NCBI GenBank assembly: GCA_029379385.1
Contig: CM055605.1
Coordinates: forward strand, 5,429,001 to 5,493,000
From: Quillaja saponaria
Lineage: Eukaryota > Streptophyta > Magnoliopsida > Fabales > Quillajaceae
Length of the DNA: 64,000 bases
Reading direction: 5' to 3'
Shown here: positions 61,090 through 64,000 of the stretch, in pieces
Layout: the number at the start of each line of letters is the position of its first letter
How positions within the stretch are numbered: the first letter of the stretch is position 1
Position numbers and translations under genes: made by a program
Notes under the pieces: generated by a model
Seen by the model: only the letters and a program-made list of their open reading frames with translations
Database searches by the model: none
What the model was told of the DNA's origin: nothing

Positions 61090-62100
61090 AGTCGGTAAAG
61101 TAATAAGACCGCACCTAGCTATCCCGGCATTGTCTTCATCAACAAGCAACCCAACTACATGCGGAGGTTAGTGCCAATTACAAACCATGTCATTACCATC
61201 CAAAACAATATTCGCAAGTTTGTCTGTCACCCTGTTAGCCTCACGCTAAACATGTAACAGTTGAACTTCCCAATCACTAGCCAGGATTCTACTGATATCT
61301 TGAATAAGTGGTTCATTAGCATTACAAATAGAAGACCCTTAAGTCAAGAAAGAAATCACCACCCGGGAATCTAATTCCATAACAATCTGTATTGTAACCC
61401 ATATTCCAAGCAACTAGTAATTCTAGTCTCAAGGCCTAAATCTCAGCCCTAACGAAACAACACCATCCAAGTTTCTGGCTAAAGCCAAATACCCAGTTTC
61501 CTCTAGTGTCTCTCAAAACACCTGCTTGCACTAGCCTGCCAAGGATTTCCACCAGAAGCACCATCAGTATTAACCTTGATCCACCATAGCGGAGGAGCAT
61601 CCCACTTAATTAGAGTCTCCATTTTCTGCACCTTTGGTATAGTTAAAACCTCTGCCCTTGTAGCCATAGTCACTTCACGTACATTCCGGAGGATGGAAGC
61701 TCTTGGGTTATCAAAATAACACTTATTCTTCCAATTCCAGAAGGACCATAAAGTTAGCCCAAAAACAAGAGCACAGGAGCACCCATCAACCTTCTCCATG
61801 GTACTCAAATTACTAACCATCCAGTCCAGCAAATTCTGAGTGAAGAATTGAGTACCCACCATCCCATTCCCTTGAGAAATCCAGCAATTATAGGTCATGA
61901 AGCAGTCTCGAAGAAGGTGCTAAGTTGTTTCAGCCTCCATATTACTATCACCACAAATAGTGTTAATCCCATCCATCATACTAGCTCTTTTGTATTTGTC
62001 AGTAACCCATCATTAGCTAGTTTCCAAAGGAAGATTAGAACCCTATAAGGGCCATCCCACGTCCAAATATATACCTCCAGATTTCATGCTTCACCATATC
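61090..62100 (-). mobile_element. LINE (non-LTR retrotransposon) remnant: zf-RVT and RNase H end of ORF2
   Basis: The complement shows, in order, a zf-RVT-like segment (about 62080-61900: WDGPYRVLIFLWKLAN, then in another frame DGINTICGDSNMEAE), a linker, and an RNase-H-like domain opening WWIKVNTDGASGGNP with its first catalytic Asp (about 61590-61550), continuing with shifts as SRILASDWEVQLLHV and REANRVTDKLANIV to about 61190. There are several internal stops and frame changes. No reverse transcriptase precedes it, so this is a 5'-truncated, inactive copy. Confidence 0.8.
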
Positions 62101-62564
62101 AATTTCGTTTGAAAGCAACCTGTCTCCCGACCGGGTATAAAAAAAGGCCATTTCGGGATGTTCCCTACAATCAGGCCCATTCTCATCACGACAAAGGTAA
62201 AAGTGTTATAAATAAAGTTCAATATAAAATTTATGACTTATTTAAAAAAATAAAATTAAAAGTAAGAACTGTTGGCAATAAAAATTTATTGTAGGATTTA
62301 TTTAGAATCTCAAAGACAAAGTATGATTTACTCTTACATGTCCAAATTATTTATTTATGGTGAACGATAATTATTATTATAGAGAGTGTCTTCTAGTCGA
62401 TACAGAGTTTGATAAATTAATCACATAGTTATGTCTGTAAATAAATCAGAAAATTTATATAATAAAAATAAAAGAGAGTAACCCTTCTCATTTTTTATGA
62501 AATAAGACTTGGTTTGGTAATGATGTAGTTTTTTGAGAGGTACTGTACTTTTCTGATTCTCTTA
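62101..62564. other. spacer, nothing recognised
   Basis: Mixed sequence between the LINE remnant and the nested MITEs; the first part could be more decayed LINE. Confidence 0.5.
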
Positions 62565-64000
62565 AAACTAGTTTGGTATGCAATAATGGTCATTCTATTT
62601 CATGCATGATTCCATGAAATAAGCATTATTTTGTTTGGTACATTTTGAGACTCATAATACTCATTCTATTACAGCTATTTTATTTCATAGAAGTATAAAT
62701 ACTTAAACCCATTTAGGGTTAGTTTAGTACGTAAGAATGATTTTTGTGAAATTGGAATGGGAAAGGGAATAAGAATGAAATGTAAGTGGAATGAAATGAC
62801 CATTCTATTATATTGTTTGGTAGCTTCAGTAGGGAATAATCATTTCATTTAATTTAAATTTTTTTATATAGTTTTTAGACATGAAATAATAAAAAAATTA
62901 TGTTAAAATGACAAAAATATCCCTTAGGAGATAAAGTAATAAAAATGTAACATAATTTATAAAATATACATTTCTTAATTTTTAATTAATTTAAAAAAAA
63001 TTATATTATATATTATTAATTAATTAATTATATTATTACTTATATTTATTTTATTGTTAATTATATTTATTTTATTATTTACTACATCTTATTTCTATTG
63101 TTTATTAATACTAATATTTTATTTTAAAATTACTTAACTAATTTATTTAACATTAATTAATTATTTATAATTATATTATTTACTATGCTATGAAGGGTAT
63201 TTTTATCATTTGACTAAAATGAATTGATTTATTATTATTTTTATATACAAATTTTTTTATTTTTTTTATAATTTTATATTATTTAATGTGATATGAAGGG
63301 AATTTTTGTCATTTGTCTAAATTAAATAATAAATATATTTTATTTATTTATGTATAATATTATTATTTTATTAATATTCAACTTTTTATTTTATGTAATA
63401 GAATATTTTTTTGTCATTTAACTAAACTAAATTGATTTTATAGAAGTATAAATGAGCAATTACATCTCATAGGGGGTTTGAGGATTCCTTACTTTTATGA
63501 AATAAAATAGCCTGAATGAAATGAGTATTCTGAGACTTATAACGTACCAAACGAAAAAATGCTCATTCCATGTAATCATGCATGGAATGGAATGACCATT
63601 CTTACATACCAACTAGCCCTTAAGGGGTAGGATTATTATTCCTATTTTTATGAAATCGATTTAGTTCAGTTAAATAACAAAAAAGACATTATATCACATG
63701 AAATAAAAATTTGAATATTAATAAAGTAATATTATTATACATAAATAAAGAAAATAAATTTATTATTTAATTTAGACAAAAATACCCTTCATATCACATT
63801 AAATAATATAAAATCAAAAATTTGTATATAAAAATAATAATAAATCAATTCATTTTAGTCAAATGACAAAAATACTCTTCATATCATAATAAAAATTAAT
63901 GTTAAATAAATCAATTAGTTAAGTAAGTTTAAACTAAAATTTTATTATTAATAAATAATAAAATAATAAATAATAAATAATAAATATAAAATAAATAAAA
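62565..64000. mobile_element. Harbinger-type MITE, interrupted and cut by window end
   Basis: After TTA (62562-62564) comes AAACTAGTTTGGTATGCA, a variant of the GGGCTAGTTTGATATGC end of the element at 26939. The text to 62715 and from 63623 to the window end follows that element in the same orientation (AATGGTCATTCTATTTCATG, then ATTTAATTTAGACAAAAATACC and AGTCAAATGACAAAAATAC). It is split by another copy at 62716-63619. The right end lies beyond the window. Confidence 0.82.
62716..63619. mobile_element. Harbinger-type MITE inserted into a related MITE
   Basis: 904 bp flanked by TTA (62713-62715 and 63620-63622). The ends are GGGTTAGTTTAGTACGTAAG and, reverse-complemented, GGGCTAGTTGGTATGTAAG. 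Its text (GAAATTGGAATGGGAAAGGG, TTTTTAGACAT.., GACAAAAATATCCC) matches the reverse complement of the 26939-27866 element, so it sits in the opposite orientation to its host. No transposase. Confidence 0.87.

Noticed and set aside
1..64000. tRNA or rRNA genes, CRISPR arrays
   Set aside because: No tRNA B-box with matching A-box, no rRNA text, and no regularly spaced short repeats; CRISPR is not expected in a plant nuclear genome.

Overview
The window is nuclear DNA from a dicot plant, most likely a rosid. It is AT-rich, genes are long and split by GT-AG introns, MITEs are dense in the spacers, and the proteins are plant-specific (PsaF with a plastid transit peptide, a PSK-receptor kinase, an SBP-box factor with a miR156 site, an early-nodulin-like phytocyanin). 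I cannot name the species.

Layout. 1-2.5 kb: spacer with small repeats. 2.5-11.0 kb (-): a 12-exon methionine-salvage gene (methylthioribulose-1-P dehydratase/enolase-phosphatase), with a tandem repeat cut by a hAT-like element in one intron. 11.8-20.9 kb (+): divergent 12-exon DnaJ-type CxxCxG zinc-finger protein (EMB2737-like). 23.0-24.1 kb (-): early-nodulin-like arabinogalactan protein. 24.3-28.6 kb: tandem duplications, a Harbinger-type MITE and a broken cysteine-rich peptide gene. 31.5-32.2 kb (+): intronless psaF. 32.9 kb (-): a 28-residue CFCF peptide ORF. 33.7-35.6 kb (-): peroxisomal 3-hydroxybutyryl-CoA dehydrogenase with a frameshift near its end. 39.1-42.2 kb (+): intronless PSKR2-like receptor kinase. 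43.6-44.1 kb (+): small LEA-like protein. 47.3-48.5 kb (+): SPL3-type SBP-box gene with a 3'-UTR miR156 site. 49.3-52.5 kb (-): decayed PP2C gene. 54.4-56.5 kb (-): bHLH-MYC_N ('WNK-related') gene with a one-base frameshift. 56.5-64 kb: spacer with a 258-bp tandem repeat, a LINE remnant and two nested Harbinger-type MITEs.

Genes do not form operons. The order DEP1 / EMB2737 / ENODL / PSKR2 / bHLH-MYC_N-like matches, as I remember it, the Arabidopsis block At5g53850-At5g53900. This would be conserved microsynteny, with psaF, HBDH, LEA, SPL and PP2C lying between those anchors here. I found no new defence, metabolic or mobile system. The best leads are: loss of a zinc-ligand histidine in the dehydratase domain; single-base frameshifts in two otherwise clean genes (real loss or assembly error); the nested MITE pair; the interrupted intron duplication; and the 28-residue peptide.
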